Assembly (NCBI GenBank): GCA_021234155.1
Contig: JAJEKV010000006.1
Span: forward strand, 14,398,902 to 14,462,901
DNA: 64,000 nt
From: Isoetes taiwanensis
Taxonomy: Eukaryota; Streptophyta; Lycopodiopsida; Isoetales; Isoetaceae
Direction: 5' to 3'
In this document: positions 1 through 10,141 of the stretch, piece after piece
How the letters are laid out: each line of letters starts with the position of its first letter
Position numbering within the stretch: position 1 is the first letter of the stretch
Notes under the pieces: generated by a model
What the model saw: the letters and a program-made list of their open reading frames with translations, nothing else
Databases searched by the model: none
What the model was told of the DNA's origin: nothing
Translations under genes and position numbers: made by a program

Positions 1-448
1 GAAGAAAGAAATGCCCAATGCAGTGATCTCTTTATTTGGAATTCAGAGTGCATATAAAGAGGCCAGAGAGGAGAGAGAGAGAGAACCTTATACATAGCTA
101 GGGAGCTACCATTCCAATGCCGTAAGAAGAAAAAAGAAAAAAGAAAAATACGCTGGAGGCAAAACAATCCTTTAAGGAATATTTTAGAATATTCTCAAAA
201 CACTAATGAATGAAAGACGAGTAGGGATAAAACAGAATTTCTAACATGTAATGAGGAAACTAGAAAGGTGATAAAAAAAGAGCAATCATTAACATGAAGT
301 AAAGAAATGAGAAGAGGTATCACCGGGCATCGAGATGGATCGATGGGTTACTTTTCTGGTATAGCGAGGGGAGCATGAGAGCAACACTAGTGTTAACTCC
401 GTGGGGCGAGGAAGAGGATTGAAGGAGGAGGCAGAGGCGGCGGGCTTG

Positions 449-628
449 TTAAGATGCACGGACAAAGAGGCCCTTGCGACACTCTGCGGTGGGCGCTTGC
501 CTTGCATCTCTATAAACGCCAAACATGGCGCCAACTTCTCTATTGCATCTCCGCACTCCAACGCTGCCATCACCATCCCCATCGCCATGCTCACCATCGC
601 CAATTTTATCCACATTCTCGCCATCTAA
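449..628 (-). pseudogene. Non-specific lipid-transfer-protein-like fragment, frameshifted
   Basis: Read on the minus strand from the ATG at 628, the frame gives a hydrophobic signal-peptide-like start of about 21 residues, then a cysteine, nine residues and a second cysteine in the context CGDAIEKLAPC. This is the C-x9-C spacing that opens the eight-cysteine motif of plant nsLTPs, secreted carriers of lipids to the cell surface. The next expected block, PxxxCC, appears only after a frame change, as PTAECRKG with the second cysteine replaced by arginine. No further cysteine block follows and the frame ends at 449. I read it as a first-exon remnant of an nsLTP gene. The match is short, so chance similarity is possible. 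Confidence 0.42.
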
Positions 629-1010
629 AACACACACACACAAATCAAGCCCTGCTACAACGCCCAGCAAAAAAAAAAAACTCGCAATCACATACAGATC
701 ACATACAGATCACAAACTGCACTATAGCTAGCTCAGCTCAGTTCCCTGGCCTTCCATCGTCTATTCATACATATACGAGGATCTCCTCCACTTTCACTAT
801 TTACATTCACAACATATCATTATTTAGCATCATTCTTCAAATGCACAGTAGTGTCGCATAGCTTGCAGGGATAGCGTGCAGGGGACTCCACTATAAGATC
901 CTGATATGATGAAATTATTTTCACATTTTTCTTTGCCACATGAGATATCCCACCCAACCGTGCCCGCTCACACTATCTCCCCCCGATTGGGGTTATTAAA
1001 AAAAAAAAAC

Positions 1011-1075
1011 GGAAACCCTTCCAAATTTCATGATGGAAACCCTTCCAAATTTCCCTGAAATCCGGAAGGGTTTCC
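1011..1075. repeat. Small foldback copy of the GGAAACCCTTCC repeat
   Basis: Two forward copies of GGAAACCCTTCC (1011 and 1034) face one reverse copy GGAAGGGTTTCC (1064), so the segment can fold back. A run of A precedes it, as before the much larger array at 12641-12955, which marks both as one dispersed repeat family. Confidence 0.8.
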
Positions 1076-1788
1076 TATTGAAGCCCGGAAAGTTTCATCT
1101 TATATTATAATGTTTTGACGTAAGTAGTGCATCGAGCCCTAGATCCAACGGCCAGGAGTTCATCATCCAATATGAAAGGCTGTGATTTGATTTGAAGGCA
1201 TCGATAGGGTTTGGGCCTCTCTATGGCGGGTTTGCATCCTTGAGTATATATGCATGCTGCAATCAACGAGGCCTGGGTTTCACTCCAAATGATTTCAATA
1301 GCTAAGCATCCCTATCGGCTGATTTCAATGAGTTCTAGAAGCCTTGGTTGGTTCCATCGATGGCATCTTGCATCCTTGCTCTTCCGTCAGACGATCAAGC
1401 ACAAAGAAGTTCTTTCAGCCCGGGATCTGGCCATGGGAATGATGGGCAAAATAGGGTTCTAATCTGCGTGAATCAGTACTACCAACTGGTCTAAAACGAC
1501 GATTCCTGCCAAGGCTAGAAGCAAAAGGACCAGAAACAGTCTCAAGGTTTGGCCCTCCCAAATTCTAAAACTCCGGCAGTTTCAGAGACTCTATCAGCAA
1601 AATTCCCAACAATCCACCATATTTTGGCTTGATTTCATTGATGGGTCGGTTGGAAATGAAATCAGTGTTGATTTAAGAAAGTTGGGCAGGAGGGACAGCC
1701 CAAAAGATGCTCGCATTGTCTGAGCCAAAAAAGTCTGTGATTTCCATAAACATTTTTTCCGTTCATAAAACATGTGTTTTTATGCAAA

Positions 1789-2015
1789 TGAAACGCACCA
1801 ATGACGTGCTAGCTATACTCGCCACCCAACCACAAGCTCAGCACAGATACTGAATGCCCCATGAGCTCTCCCCCGAGCCTCTTTATAGCTAGCAAACCCT
1901 CTCTGGATGCATGCAACCCCTCTAGGGATGCATGCAATCCCTCTAGGGATGCATGCAACCCCTCTATGGATGCATGCAACCCCTCTATGGACGTCCACAT
2001 CCCATGTCTATTGCA
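1789..2015 (-). repeat. 3' LTR of Ty3 family 1 (left), with four ~21-bp tandem units
   Basis: Begins TGAAACGCACC and ends TATTGCA in window orientation. It holds about four units of CCTCTAGGGATGCATGCAA type at ~1903-1990, against two in the partner LTR. That accounts exactly for the 42-bp length difference (227 versus 185). Confidence 0.93.
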
Positions 2016-2028
2016 TTCCCTCCCCCTT
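2016..2028 (-). other. Polypurine tract of Ty3 family 1
   Basis: On the minus strand AAGGGGGAGGGAA directly abuts the 3' LTR. This purine run is the expected plus-strand DNA primer for reverse transcription. Confidence 0.85.
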
Positions 2029-2059
2029 GACATCGCAGCAGTCCTCTGCTGCAAGGGGA

Positions 2060-2320
2060 CTAGAGTCCTTTTGCCATCTTAGCATAATCTTTTCTTGGCC
2101 CTCGTTTAGGCCGGCTACTAGAAGCCTCCCCAATGTCTTGCGCCTTCCGGGCGTTATATTCATGCAGAATATCGGAATAGGCCTCTAATAATTTGCCAAG
2201 AACCCATGAAGCGTCCTCCAAAGGCTTATTGACAAACTTAACCAAATATTTCTTAGAACCACTAGTGGATTTATCATTCAGAATTGTTTCCGGCCCAAAA
2301 ACTTCGGAATCTTCAATCAA
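2060..2320 (-). pseudogene. Chromodomain end of Ty3 family 1 integrase
   Basis: The frame contains the chromodomain core KYLVKFVNKPLEDASW followed by a helix-like LLEAYSDILHEY, then a basic tail. Chromodomains at the integrase C terminus of chromoviruses bind modified histone tails and steer integration to heterochromatin. A stop near 2323 separates this piece from the preceding integrase frame; bypassing that stop would join the two. Confidence 0.85.
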
Positions 2321-2322
2321 TT

Positions 2323-3537
2323 CTAGTTAAACTTATTAAGCCCTACTTGGGACAAATCTTTTCCTTGATAGGCTTTTAAAAATGAGACATTAACAATATC
2401 ATGCATTTTCCAACCTTGAGGTAATCGCAACTTATATGTATTCTCATTGATAACTTTAATGACTTGAAAGGGTCCATGGAATCGAGGCGCCAACTTAAGG
2501 TCTTTCTTGCGCGCGTCCTTCTTAAAGTGGCCTTTGTGAATCCTCATCCATACCCAATCACCTTCCTTAAAAGTCATTGTTTGCTGTATCTTAGATGATT
2601 TCTTGATAAAAGTAGCTTGAGCATCCTGAATACGAACCTGAAGCAAGTCTATAAGATCTTTATGCTCAAGAATAAAATCATCAGCAGCAGGAACATCATC
2701 ACACACTCTAAAGAGTGGTTCCCGAACCGGCTGACCATAGACTGCCTGAAAAGGTGTCATCTTAATGGTAGTCTGAACGGTGTTATTATAAACAAACTCA
2801 GCAAGAGGCAAGTATAGGGTTCCCAATGTCCCTGATGTTCATTGAAAAATCCTCTCAAGATGGAAGAAATAACCTTATTTACCACCTCGGATTGCCCATC
2901 AGTCTGTGGATGAAAAGCAGTGGAAAACCGTAATTTAGTTCCCAATTGCATAAATAGGGCCTTCCAGAATTTGCTTGTGAATTTAGTATCTCGGTCTGAA
3001 ATAATGATCTTAGGGAGACCATGCAGACGAAATATATCTTTAATAAAAATAGTTGCAGCATCATAAGCTTTTAATTTATTTGAACAAGGAATAAAGTGTG
3101 CTTGCTTAGTTAAACAATCCACAACTGTCCAAATCATATTATTCTTCCGAGAGCTTAGTGGAAAACCTACAATGAAATCCATAGTAACCTGTTCCCACTT
3201 ACTTTGCGGAATAGGCAAAGGCAAAGGAATACCATGAGGTTTCTTAGGAGCTTTCTTAGTACGTTGGCACGTCACACAAAAACGTATATGAACCATCACA
3301 TCCCGACGCAAGCCAGGCCAAGTGAAATAGGGTTCAACCTTAGCCAAAGTAGCAGTAAGCCCACGATGACCGGCAGTAGGTGCATTCAAAAGTGTTACCA
3401 GTTTGAGCCATCAACCAAATATCTTTATAATCAGGATCAGTTGCATAAAGTTGTTTCATGTCATCCAACTGATCAGACTGCGCAATAGAAAGAGAACATA
3501 CCTCATAACCTCTTCTACTTAATGCGTCGAACCACAT
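2323..3537 (-). pseudogene. Integrase of Ty3 family 1
   Basis: Minus-strand pieces (3537-3340, 3389-2757, 2826-2323) cover the integrase. The zinc-binding HHCC region is partly preserved (AGHRG, then FCVTCQRTK). The catalytic triad is visible: D in VTMDFIVG, D in IISDRDTKF, E in DGQSEVVN. The C-terminal half has the usual KEGDWVW and FHGPFQVI barrel-like motifs. A frameshift near 2826 and a stop near 2323 break the frame. The enzyme would insert the cDNA into chromosomal DNA. Confidence 0.88.
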
Positions 3538-3952
3538 TCTCCTTACGGATGATAATCCACCAGAAAATCATCTTCTTTGCATAAACGAAATCCACTTAAA
3601 TTGACGTTCAGATAAATTTTTCTGGGAAACTATATGTTTAATGCTTTGATGATTAGTCAAAATATGAACGGCGGAGCCAAACCTTCAAAGCATGGATAAC
3701 AGCCAAGAATTCTTTATCATACACACTATATCTACTTTCGGATTCCAAAAATTTACGACTTTCAAAAGCGATAGGATGACCGTCCTGCATCAAAACTGCA
3801 CCTAAGGCCGTCCCACTAGCATCAACACACATCAAGTAGGGCACCCCAAACTTTGGTAACCATGATGATGGGAGGGTTAACCATAGCATCCTTCAAAGCC
3901 TGAAAACCAACTTGTTGATTATCACCCCATAAGAAAGGCACATCCTTTTTTA
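3538..3952 (-). pseudogene. RNase H of Ty3 family 1
   Basis: The minus strand shows the RNase H start CVDASGTALGAVLMQDG, then FESRKFLESESRYS and YDKEFLAVIHALKVW. The distal part (TDHQS) lies in another frame after a break near 3653. In the plus-strand copy the same region reads more continuously to ADALSRRGY, which confirms the assignment. Confidence 0.85.
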
Positions 3953-4841
3953 TTAAGAAATAGAGTCCTGAAGCAATGCTAGCAAAATTCTTAACAAATT
4001 TTCTATAATAACTGCACAATCCCAAAAAGAACGCCAGCGATCCATTGAAGACGGACTAGGCCAACTTAAAATTGCATGTACTTTGCTAGGATCCACTTTG
4101 AGACCTTCACCGCGAGAAAAAACCTCTTGCAAATGCAAATAGTGTTCTTCTAAAGACTTGCTAAAAACTAAAATATCATCAAAGAAAACAACTACAAAAT
4201 GACCATGCACATTCTCAAAGATTCGCCCCATTAACCTCCAAAGGAAGCCGGCGCATTTGTGAGACCAAAAGGCATGACTAGAAACTCATAATGTCCAAAA
4301 GTAGTTCTAAATGTTGTTTTATGCACGTCTTCTGGCGCCACCTTAAGTTGCCAATAGCCAGACTTAAGATCTAGATGGCTAAAAATCTTAGCACCTTGTA
4401 ATTGATCAAATAGATCATCCGCACGTGGAATAGGAAACTTATTTTTTATAGTAATCTTATTCAAGGCACGGTAGTCAATACACGTACGCCAAGAATTGTC
4501 CTTTTTCCTGACCAGTAAAACTGGTGCACCAAAAGGTGAAGAACTATGTGAATCAAACCAGCTTGAAGTAACTCATCAAGTTGGCGCTTAATCTCAGCTT
4601 GTTGCCCATGCATTCTCCTATAAGGAGCTTGATTTGGGGGTTCCTTTCCCGGCAAAAGATCAATTTTGTGGTCTTCTGGCCGCTGAGGAGGTAATGATGT
4701 GGCAATGTCATTAGAAAATACATCAGAATGATTCATAAGAAACAAAGTTTGACGCTCATTTATTGGTGATGTAATTGACTTATCACGCGAACCCACCAAG
4801 TAAACAAAATGAGATTTCATTGCCAAATGCTTAAATTGCAA
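3953..4841 (-). pseudogene. Reverse transcriptase of Ty3 family 1
   Basis: Three minus-strand frames cover RT. 4841-4461 holds the N-terminal block ending ELLQAGLIH. 4464-4231 holds [17 protein letters not shown] and [14 protein letters not shown]. 4231-3953 holds the catalytic block VVFFDDILVFSKS. The fingers motif with the first catalytic region is lost to a frameshift just after GLIH, and a short deletion with a stop follows NAPASF. Both lesions recur at the same places in the copy at 56947-58099. Confidence 0.9.
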
Positions 4842-6405
4842 CAGAAACCATTGGAATGGGGGCTATCACAAGATCCTTAACCAACTTAAAGGTCTTTTTC
4901 CCGTCATCCAAGGCTAACAAAAGAGTACCAGAAACCCAGTCAACCAAAGGATTATACTCTTGATGCCAGGGCATCCCAATCAAAAGATCCACACTGCCAA
5001 GGTCAGCCACCAAAAAAGTACGCTTCGCGTTAAAACCTTGAATGGAATATTCCAAATCTTTAACAACCAAGGCACAAGGTGAAAGTTGACCACGAAAAGC
5101 GGACGACAAATCCATCGCATTTGTCAATGGAATAGTAGACAAGTCCAACGCCTTCACTAACCTGTCAGAAATCACATCAAACTCACTACCAGGGTCAAAA
5201 AGAGCATGCACTTTCTGATCCCGGACAGTTGCCCAAAAACGCAAAAGCTGACTATGTTCAGGATGATCTAGTGTATAGGAATGACCCACAAAAGCCACCG
5301 TCTTTGTCCTGCTTTCTTTCTTTGATTCTGGTGGAACTTTAGATGTACCTGGTTTTGAATCCCCTTTTTTCTTTGGGGTGTACCTGGAACATTCAAAAAA
5401 TTTATGGTCAGGACTAGAGCAAATAAAACACTTATTTTCACGACGGAGGCGATTCTTCCGAGCCATATAAGATTCTTTAGGCTTCCTCTCTTGCGAAGAC
5501 TTATCCTCCTCCCGAGAATGCTTTGCACCTGACCCTAAGGCAGAAATAGTAGAAACATGATCTCCATTGTTACGCCCTTCACGATGCACGGGTTTAACAA
5601 ACTTGTGAGAATGACCGGCCTGGGAATCATACGACATAGGTTTAAACCCCCTTTGTGCATTGATGGCCTGAGTTAATGAAAGACCCTCCTCTTCAACTTT
5701 TTCTGCTAGTTTGCAGAGGGCCCCAAAAGAAAGGTTTGCATCTTGAAGATCCAACTTGGCCCGGATCCAACGATGGACACTGCCCATCAACCGGTCAGAT
5801 TTCTCTGCATCATTTTTGCCAAGCTGGAGACCTTTCTTCAAGACTCTTGCCGAAAAATCACGAACGGACTCCTTGTCTTGCTGGGTCAACTGGTTCCATT
5901 CTGCGAGCAAATCTCGCTCCCAATTATGACCCAGAAACCTTTCCTTAATGAGTGTCTCAAACTCTGCAAATGTTGTGATCGGAGTTTCCTAACGTTGGTG
6001 CTTGAGGAAATCAAGCCACCAATCCTTAGCGACCCCTCCTAAATGACGTTCAGCAAAATAAAGCTGAGTGTCATCATCATCTTTGGTCTTGGCGAAATAT
6101 GAGTTCAGATCCCGCAACCATGCAAAGAGTTCCTCCGCATCATCCGTGGCTGCCAAATAAGGTTTGAACTCAATTTTCACATTCGCGCCAGTCTTAATAC
6201 TACTGACACGTGGATGTCCTGCATCATGTGACATCTTCAACTGCCGAACTTCGGTTCGTAGCGAGTCCATGTCCTGAAGCTCCTGTATGCGAGCTAAAGC
6301 AGCTTCCAACTTTTCGCTCAAAATCGCATTGTTGGTCTCCAACTCCATTATCCGATCCACTTCCTCAGCGGATTGGTCCATCACAACTTGAAGCTCTGAT
6401 ACCAC
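4831..6405 (-). pseudogene. Gag and aspartic protease of Ty3 family 1
   Basis: 6405-5989 carries a coiled-coil-like start and the Gag core (FAWLRDLNSYF, GGVAKDWWLD). After a stop and frame change, 5910-4831 (359 residues) carries the rest: the capsid tail, then a CCHC knuckle CFICSSPDHKFFEC with C-x2-C-x4-H-x4-C spacing. The protease follows, with active-site-like LFDPGSEFDVIS and downstream LLIGMPWH. The usual D-S/T-G triad is D-P-G here and in the second copy. Gag would form the particle and the protease cut the polyprotein. Confidence 0.88.
6393..6404 (-). other. Primer-binding site for initiator Met-tRNA
   Basis: Reading the minus strand, one base after the 5' LTR comes TGGTATCAGAGC, the primer site typical of plant LTR retrotransposons and complementary to the 3' end of initiator Met-tRNA. 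Confidence 0.92.
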
Positions 6406-6590
6406 TGAAACGCACCAATGACGTGCTAGCTATACTCGCCACCCAACCACGAGCTTAGCACAGATACTGAATGCCCCATGAGCTCTTCCCCGAGCCTCTT
6501 TATCGCTAGCAGACCCTCTCTGGATGCATGCAATTCCTCTAGGGATGCATGCAACCCCTCTATGGACGTCCACGTCCCATGTATATTGCA
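6406..6590 (-). repeat. 5' LTR of Ty3 family 1 (right)
   Basis: Matches 1789-2015 with few substitutions, but carries only two copies of the GGATGCATGCAA-type tandem unit. Terminal TG and CA and the adjoining GCAAA duplication fix its borders. Confidence 0.93.
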
Positions 6591-7619
6591 GCAAAACAGG
6601 CAGACCAGATGAAACAAACTGTGTATATTTGACTTACAGATCGGATGTGCTCTCAATATTTCACTTCTTGTTCGGCATTCCTCATTTTGCTTCAACTCCA
6701 TATGAACCCAAATGGTATATATGGCTTTTGCTGCCTATTGCTCTTCCAATCATGTTTATTCTATGGATTCTGCGCCAACCCTTCAAAGTCGATAAGCATA
6801 AGCTGGATAACCTTCAAACCGATGTTCCTATATTCAACTTTCAGGTAGATTTTTGCAAATCAAACTGAATATTTGGCTTTGTTCCTAAACTAAACTGGTC
6901 CCAATTTTTTCTGTGTGAGCCTGCAGTACAATCTGGCATCCGAAAGACCCGCAATAAACACAATAATTGAGAAATTTAGAGCCAGGCTTAAGTGGTTTTC
7001 TGCACAGACAAACTGGATTTTTGCACAGACATCGACTTGATACGAGTTTTACTTTTCAATTATGCAAAGAACGGCCATTATGTGAAAGGTAAGCCATCAC
7101 ATAAATTTCTCATGAAACTATTATAAAAGTTATATTGTGGAATGTGGAGGCAGATTGGAAGCAACCAACAGCATTTTGGAAATTATCCTGCTGCACGCCA
7201 TGTAGTTATTGATTTGGAATGGGTCATTTTCTCAACAAGTGGCAATCAGACTTCCAAATTATGTTCTTAACCCTTTTGCTTGGTTTCTTATGAATAACAC
7301 ATGCTGACAACACACAGGCATGAGATTTCATTATGCCATCTAATTGTATTTGTTCAAGAAGTTATCTTGGAAGATTGCTAAAAGCTTAAATGACAACATT
7401 AAGGTTGATGAGGCAGTGGCTTATTATCAACAATAGTATTGTGGTAGGGACAATGCTCTTATCTAGCTGATGAAGTGGAAATGTATGCCTCTCGCAGCTT
7501 AGGATGAGCTTATAGGCTGAATACACATGGAAACCCATATTTGGCCACCACGCAATTTATAAGTATTGGACCCAAGTCATTTAACCATCTGGGAGTAAAG
7601 CCATTACGTTTAAACACTC

Positions 7620-8158
7620 CATTAGAGGTAATTTGAGATCTCATTTTGTCCCATTAAGGGATGCTTAAAAAGCCACATCAGCTTTTTAAACTGTCCAATA
7701 AGAGAAGAGCTCCAATGTATTTTATTCCAGTATTATGTGGCAGCTCTAACTAACTTTTGCAGTGCCATCTTTCTACTATAACTTTTGATCAAAAACTCCG
7801 ATTTGAACACTATTTGTGGCAATGGATTCGTCTCCTCAAGATCTTTCTAATGACAACCCATTGTTATATCTTTTGGGATGTAAATATATAAGAAAAGAGC
7901 AAAAAACCATATTTTTTAAAATTAGACATATGGCTTGTATTGAAATACATCATAACCATATATCACTTGAAAGATCTTTTCATTCTGCATCTAATGCAAC
8001 AAACGCCGCAGCATTTTCATGAGTAGATCAAAAGTTATAGGGAAAAAATGACAGCAATGAAGTTGTTAATGCTGCATTAATTGCAGTTTGATGTAGAGTA
8101 CTCATTCTATTGGAGGATTCTTATGGGGACAAAAGGAGATCTCAAATTACCTCTAATG
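7620..8158. mobile_element. MITE with ~34-bp terminal inverted repeats
   Basis: CATTAGAGGTAATTTGAGAT at 7620 is mirrored by its reverse complement ending at 8158, and pairing continues through ...TTTTGTCCC. Inside, a second pair (ATAACTTTTGATC near 7780, GATCAAAAGTTAT near 8027) also folds back. It has no coding capacity and lies in the intron between the CER1-like exons. The target duplication is unclear. Confidence 0.78.
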
Positions 8159-8271
8159 TTCAAATAAACTAGAGTAGAATACAATAAATGATAAATTTTT
8201 ACAAAACTTAAAAAGACTACAAATAAAAACTCGGGGGCTCGAGAGTGTTCTCATGTGTCTTGGTTTGTAGT

Positions 8272-8672
8272 TTCGTATGTAGAGGCTTATCAATGGTATG
8301 AAAGGGTTCTTCTGTTGTTTTGTCTTCTGTTGTGTTTGCAAAGTATAGATGAAGTTGAGAACAATGTGAAAACAAAAAACCTATGTTCCATAAAACACCA
8401 AAATTACCTTTAACATAAAAGCTTTGTAAAGAATTATTTGTAATACCAATCTGCAAAAAGTGATCAAGCTTCGTATGTCGAGTCTTATTAATGGTATGAA
8501 AGGGGGTTCATTTTCTTCTGTTGTTTTGTCTTCTATTGTGTTTGCGAAGTATAGATGAAGTTGGGAACAATGTGGAAACAAAAAACCTACGTTTCATAAA
8601 ACACCAAAATTACCTTTAACATAAAAGCTTTGTAAAGAATTATTTGTAATACCAATCTGGAAAAAGAGATCA
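8272..8672. repeat. Tandem duplication, unit ~198 bp
   Basis: Two adjacent copies (from 8272 and 8470) share long blocks such as ACACCAAAATTACC and the flanking ATAAAAGCTTTGTAAAG, with scattered substitutions. No coding content. Confidence 0.85.
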
Positions 8673-9583
8673 ACAACCATTGACATTATGCTACATAACA
8701 CCTGGCTGCAGAACAAAAAGGAGCCAACGTCATCAGTCTTGGGATGCACAATAAGGTAATAAAAGTCTAATATGACTTCGATGTAGAAATTGGATTGTTA
8801 ACTTAGGCTATTCATTGGCACCATTCAGATTTTCTGGTTTTGATTCCTGCAGAATACGTTATTGAATACGAGCGATGTTATCTTTGTGAAAAGCTTAGAC
8901 AACTTAAAAATTCGTATTACAGATGGACTAGCTTTGAATGCTGCAATAGTTGTCAATAGGATCACCGCCAAGAGCTCAAAAATATTTGTAACAGGCTTGG
9001 AAGATCTTTTGCATGAATTCATGTGTGGTTGATTTGTTATGATTAATTGAAGGGTGCCTTTTGTGGGTAAGGAACGTATGGAGGAAAAAGAAAGGGCATC
9101 GGAGGTACGACGATGGAGCACGTTCTCCACGTTTGCGTGCCGAAGAAAGGGCTGCTAGAGAGAGGAGAGAGAAAGACGATGCAAAACCACGTGGCTAAAG
9201 CGTACGACGGTTCCAACCCCACAACGTAACCCATGCGGGGTTTAGTCCTTTGTGTTTTTTTCGTGGTTAAGTGGTTAGTTGGTGTTGGTGTTGTAACATA
9301 TTTTTTTTAGTATTATTGTTGGTTGGCTCATCATGACCACGCCAATGCATCGCCATGTGCGCTCCCTTTTTTGTTTGTATGTTGTTGTTGCTTTGTTTAT
9401 GGCACGCGTCACTGTCACAGAGCTTGCCTCGCTCTCCCTTGCCCTTATTAATTAGCTTCCACCTTCATATGCACCATTATTTTTTTGTCCCCTTTTGACT
9501 CCCGTCTTCCTAATGCTTTTTCTTTAACATGTGGTGAAAAATGGATTCGGTTAAATGCTTATCTGGAGGATCCTAATTTGCTT

Positions 9584-9619
9584 ATCCCATGTGATTGTTT
9601 GTGAACAATCACATGGGAT
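9584..9619. other. Perfect 16-bp hairpin in the Helitron 3' subterminal region
   Basis: ATCCCATGTGATTGTT at 9584-9599 pairs perfectly with 9604-9619 across a 4-base loop. It sits 30 bases before the terminal Helitron hairpin and is a second foldback near that end. Confidence 0.8.
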
Positions 9620-9649
9620 GATCACAAAAGGTGAACAATCACATCTAAA

Positions 9650-9676
9650 GCCCACCAACGGTGGGCAATTTACTAG
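9650..9676 (+). other. Helitron 3' terminus (hairpin plus CTAG)
   Basis: GCCCACC-AAC-GGTGGGC, AATTTA, CTAG, then T. Stem, short spacer and CTRR end match the family signature. Confidence 0.85.
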
Positions 9677-10057
9677 TAAGAATATTATATTTTTGGGTTT
9701 TCAACGCATCCACGGTAATTAATGCCTAGAATTAAATTTTTACGGCTCTGATTGAAGAGCTCGGTTTTCTTGGTAATTCCCCTATTTTTTCAAAGCTCTG
9801 TTCCAGCGAGAGCTCCATCGATCAGCTGTTTTGTGGTGCCAGGCCGGTGGAGTGCCTCATTTTTGGATTGGACGACCTCTTTTGAGGCACTAGGAGACGA
9901 TCTTCCTGCCCAGGTGCTTCTTGCTGAAATCTTGTATGTGTCTTCTTCCTTTTTCATTTTTTTTTTTGCTACTTCTAACAGTTCTTGTTGCTCTTGCAGT
10001 TTTGGAGTCGCTGTAGATTAAGACATCAGGTTGGCATTTTTTTTTCGGTTCTTACTT
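9677..10057. other. Unassigned intergenic stretch
   Basis: T-rich DNA after the Helitron. A short open frame at 9752-10021 has intron-like pyrimidine tracts (near 9960 and 10000, TTGCAG) but no recognisable protein. Confidence 0.4.
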
Positions 10058-10080
10058 CTAAAAATACTTGTGGATGCGCT

Positions 10081-10119
10081 ATTCCGTGGACGATAAAATC
10101 ATATTCTATTCTATTCTAT
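10081..10119 (+). mobile_element. Micro-insertion of a LINE 3' end
   Basis: Only ~39 bases are inserted: ATTCCGTGGACGATAAAAT followed by a (TATTC)n tail, matching the very end of the LINEs at 30212 and 44415. It is flanked by a ~22-bp direct repeat ending TGTGGATGCGCT (10058-10080 and 10120-10141), the target duplication of target-primed insertion. Confidence 0.8.
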
Positions 10120-10141
10120 TAAAAACGTCTGTGGATGCGCT

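Larger units (their letters stand above)
1789..6590 (-). mobile_element. Complete but defective Ty3/gypsy chromovirus (family 1)
   Basis: A full-structure LTR retrotransposon: LTRs at 1789-2015 and 6406-6590, identical 5-bp target duplications GCAAA at 1784-1788 and 6591-6595, an initiator-Met primer site and a polypurine tract. On the minus strand the order is gag, protease, reverse transcriptase, RNase H, integrase, chromodomain, the Ty3 order of chromoviruses. The coding region is cut by many stops and frameshifts, so it cannot mobilise itself. It sits inside the Helitron at 1098-9676. A second copy of the same family, without LTRs, lies on the plus strand at 55629-58577. Confidence 0.95.
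6640..9032 (+). pseudogene. CER1-like (very-long-chain aldehyde decarbonylase family) multi-exon fragment
   Basis: Four blocks align in order with the middle and C-terminal part of plant CER1/CER3-type wax enzymes, which make cuticular alkanes at the ER. Exon 6640-6844 follows an acceptor (TTACAG) and ends at a GT donor; it reads FASTPYEPKWYIW and FKVDKHKLDNLQTD. The exon from 6927 joins in phase (NFQ then YNLASERPAINTIIEK). Exon 8712-8755 reads QKGANVISLGMHNK between CTGCAG and GTAATA. The exon from 8853 reads NLKIRITDGLALNAAIVVN; similarity is lost near 9000 and a stop lies at 9030. The N-terminal half with the His-box hydroxylase domain is absent. A MITE and a ~200-bp tandem duplication fill the long intron. 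It is a decayed gene fragment, probably captured by the Helitron. Confidence 0.72.
1098..9676 (+). mobile_element. Helitron carrying CER1-like exons, with nested Ty3 and MITE insertions
   Basis: The left end starts TCTTATATTATAATG after an A (1097), and its first ~48 bases nearly match the start of the Helitron at 32339. The right end has the Helitron 3' signature: a 7-bp GC stem GCCCACC-AAC-GGTGGGC (9650-9666), six bases, then CTAG (9673-9676) before a T (9677). Insertion between A and T with no target duplication is the Helitron rule. No Rep/helicase is seen, so it would be non-autonomous. Removing the Ty3 element at 1789-6590 leaves roughly 3.8 kb. Pairing of these two ends is inferred: each end is convincing, but a composite of two elements is possible. 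Confidence 0.6.

Noticed and set aside
1..100. Promoter of a minus-strand gene (GA/CT-rich tract and a TATA-like string near 50)
   Set aside because: No downstream coding frame can be tied to it within the window. The GA run at 65-84 is an ordinary microsatellite.
454..861. 135-residue plus-strand frame, His/Thr-rich
   Set aside because: Antisense to the lipid-transfer-like fragment and running through a CACACA tract. No protein-like pattern.
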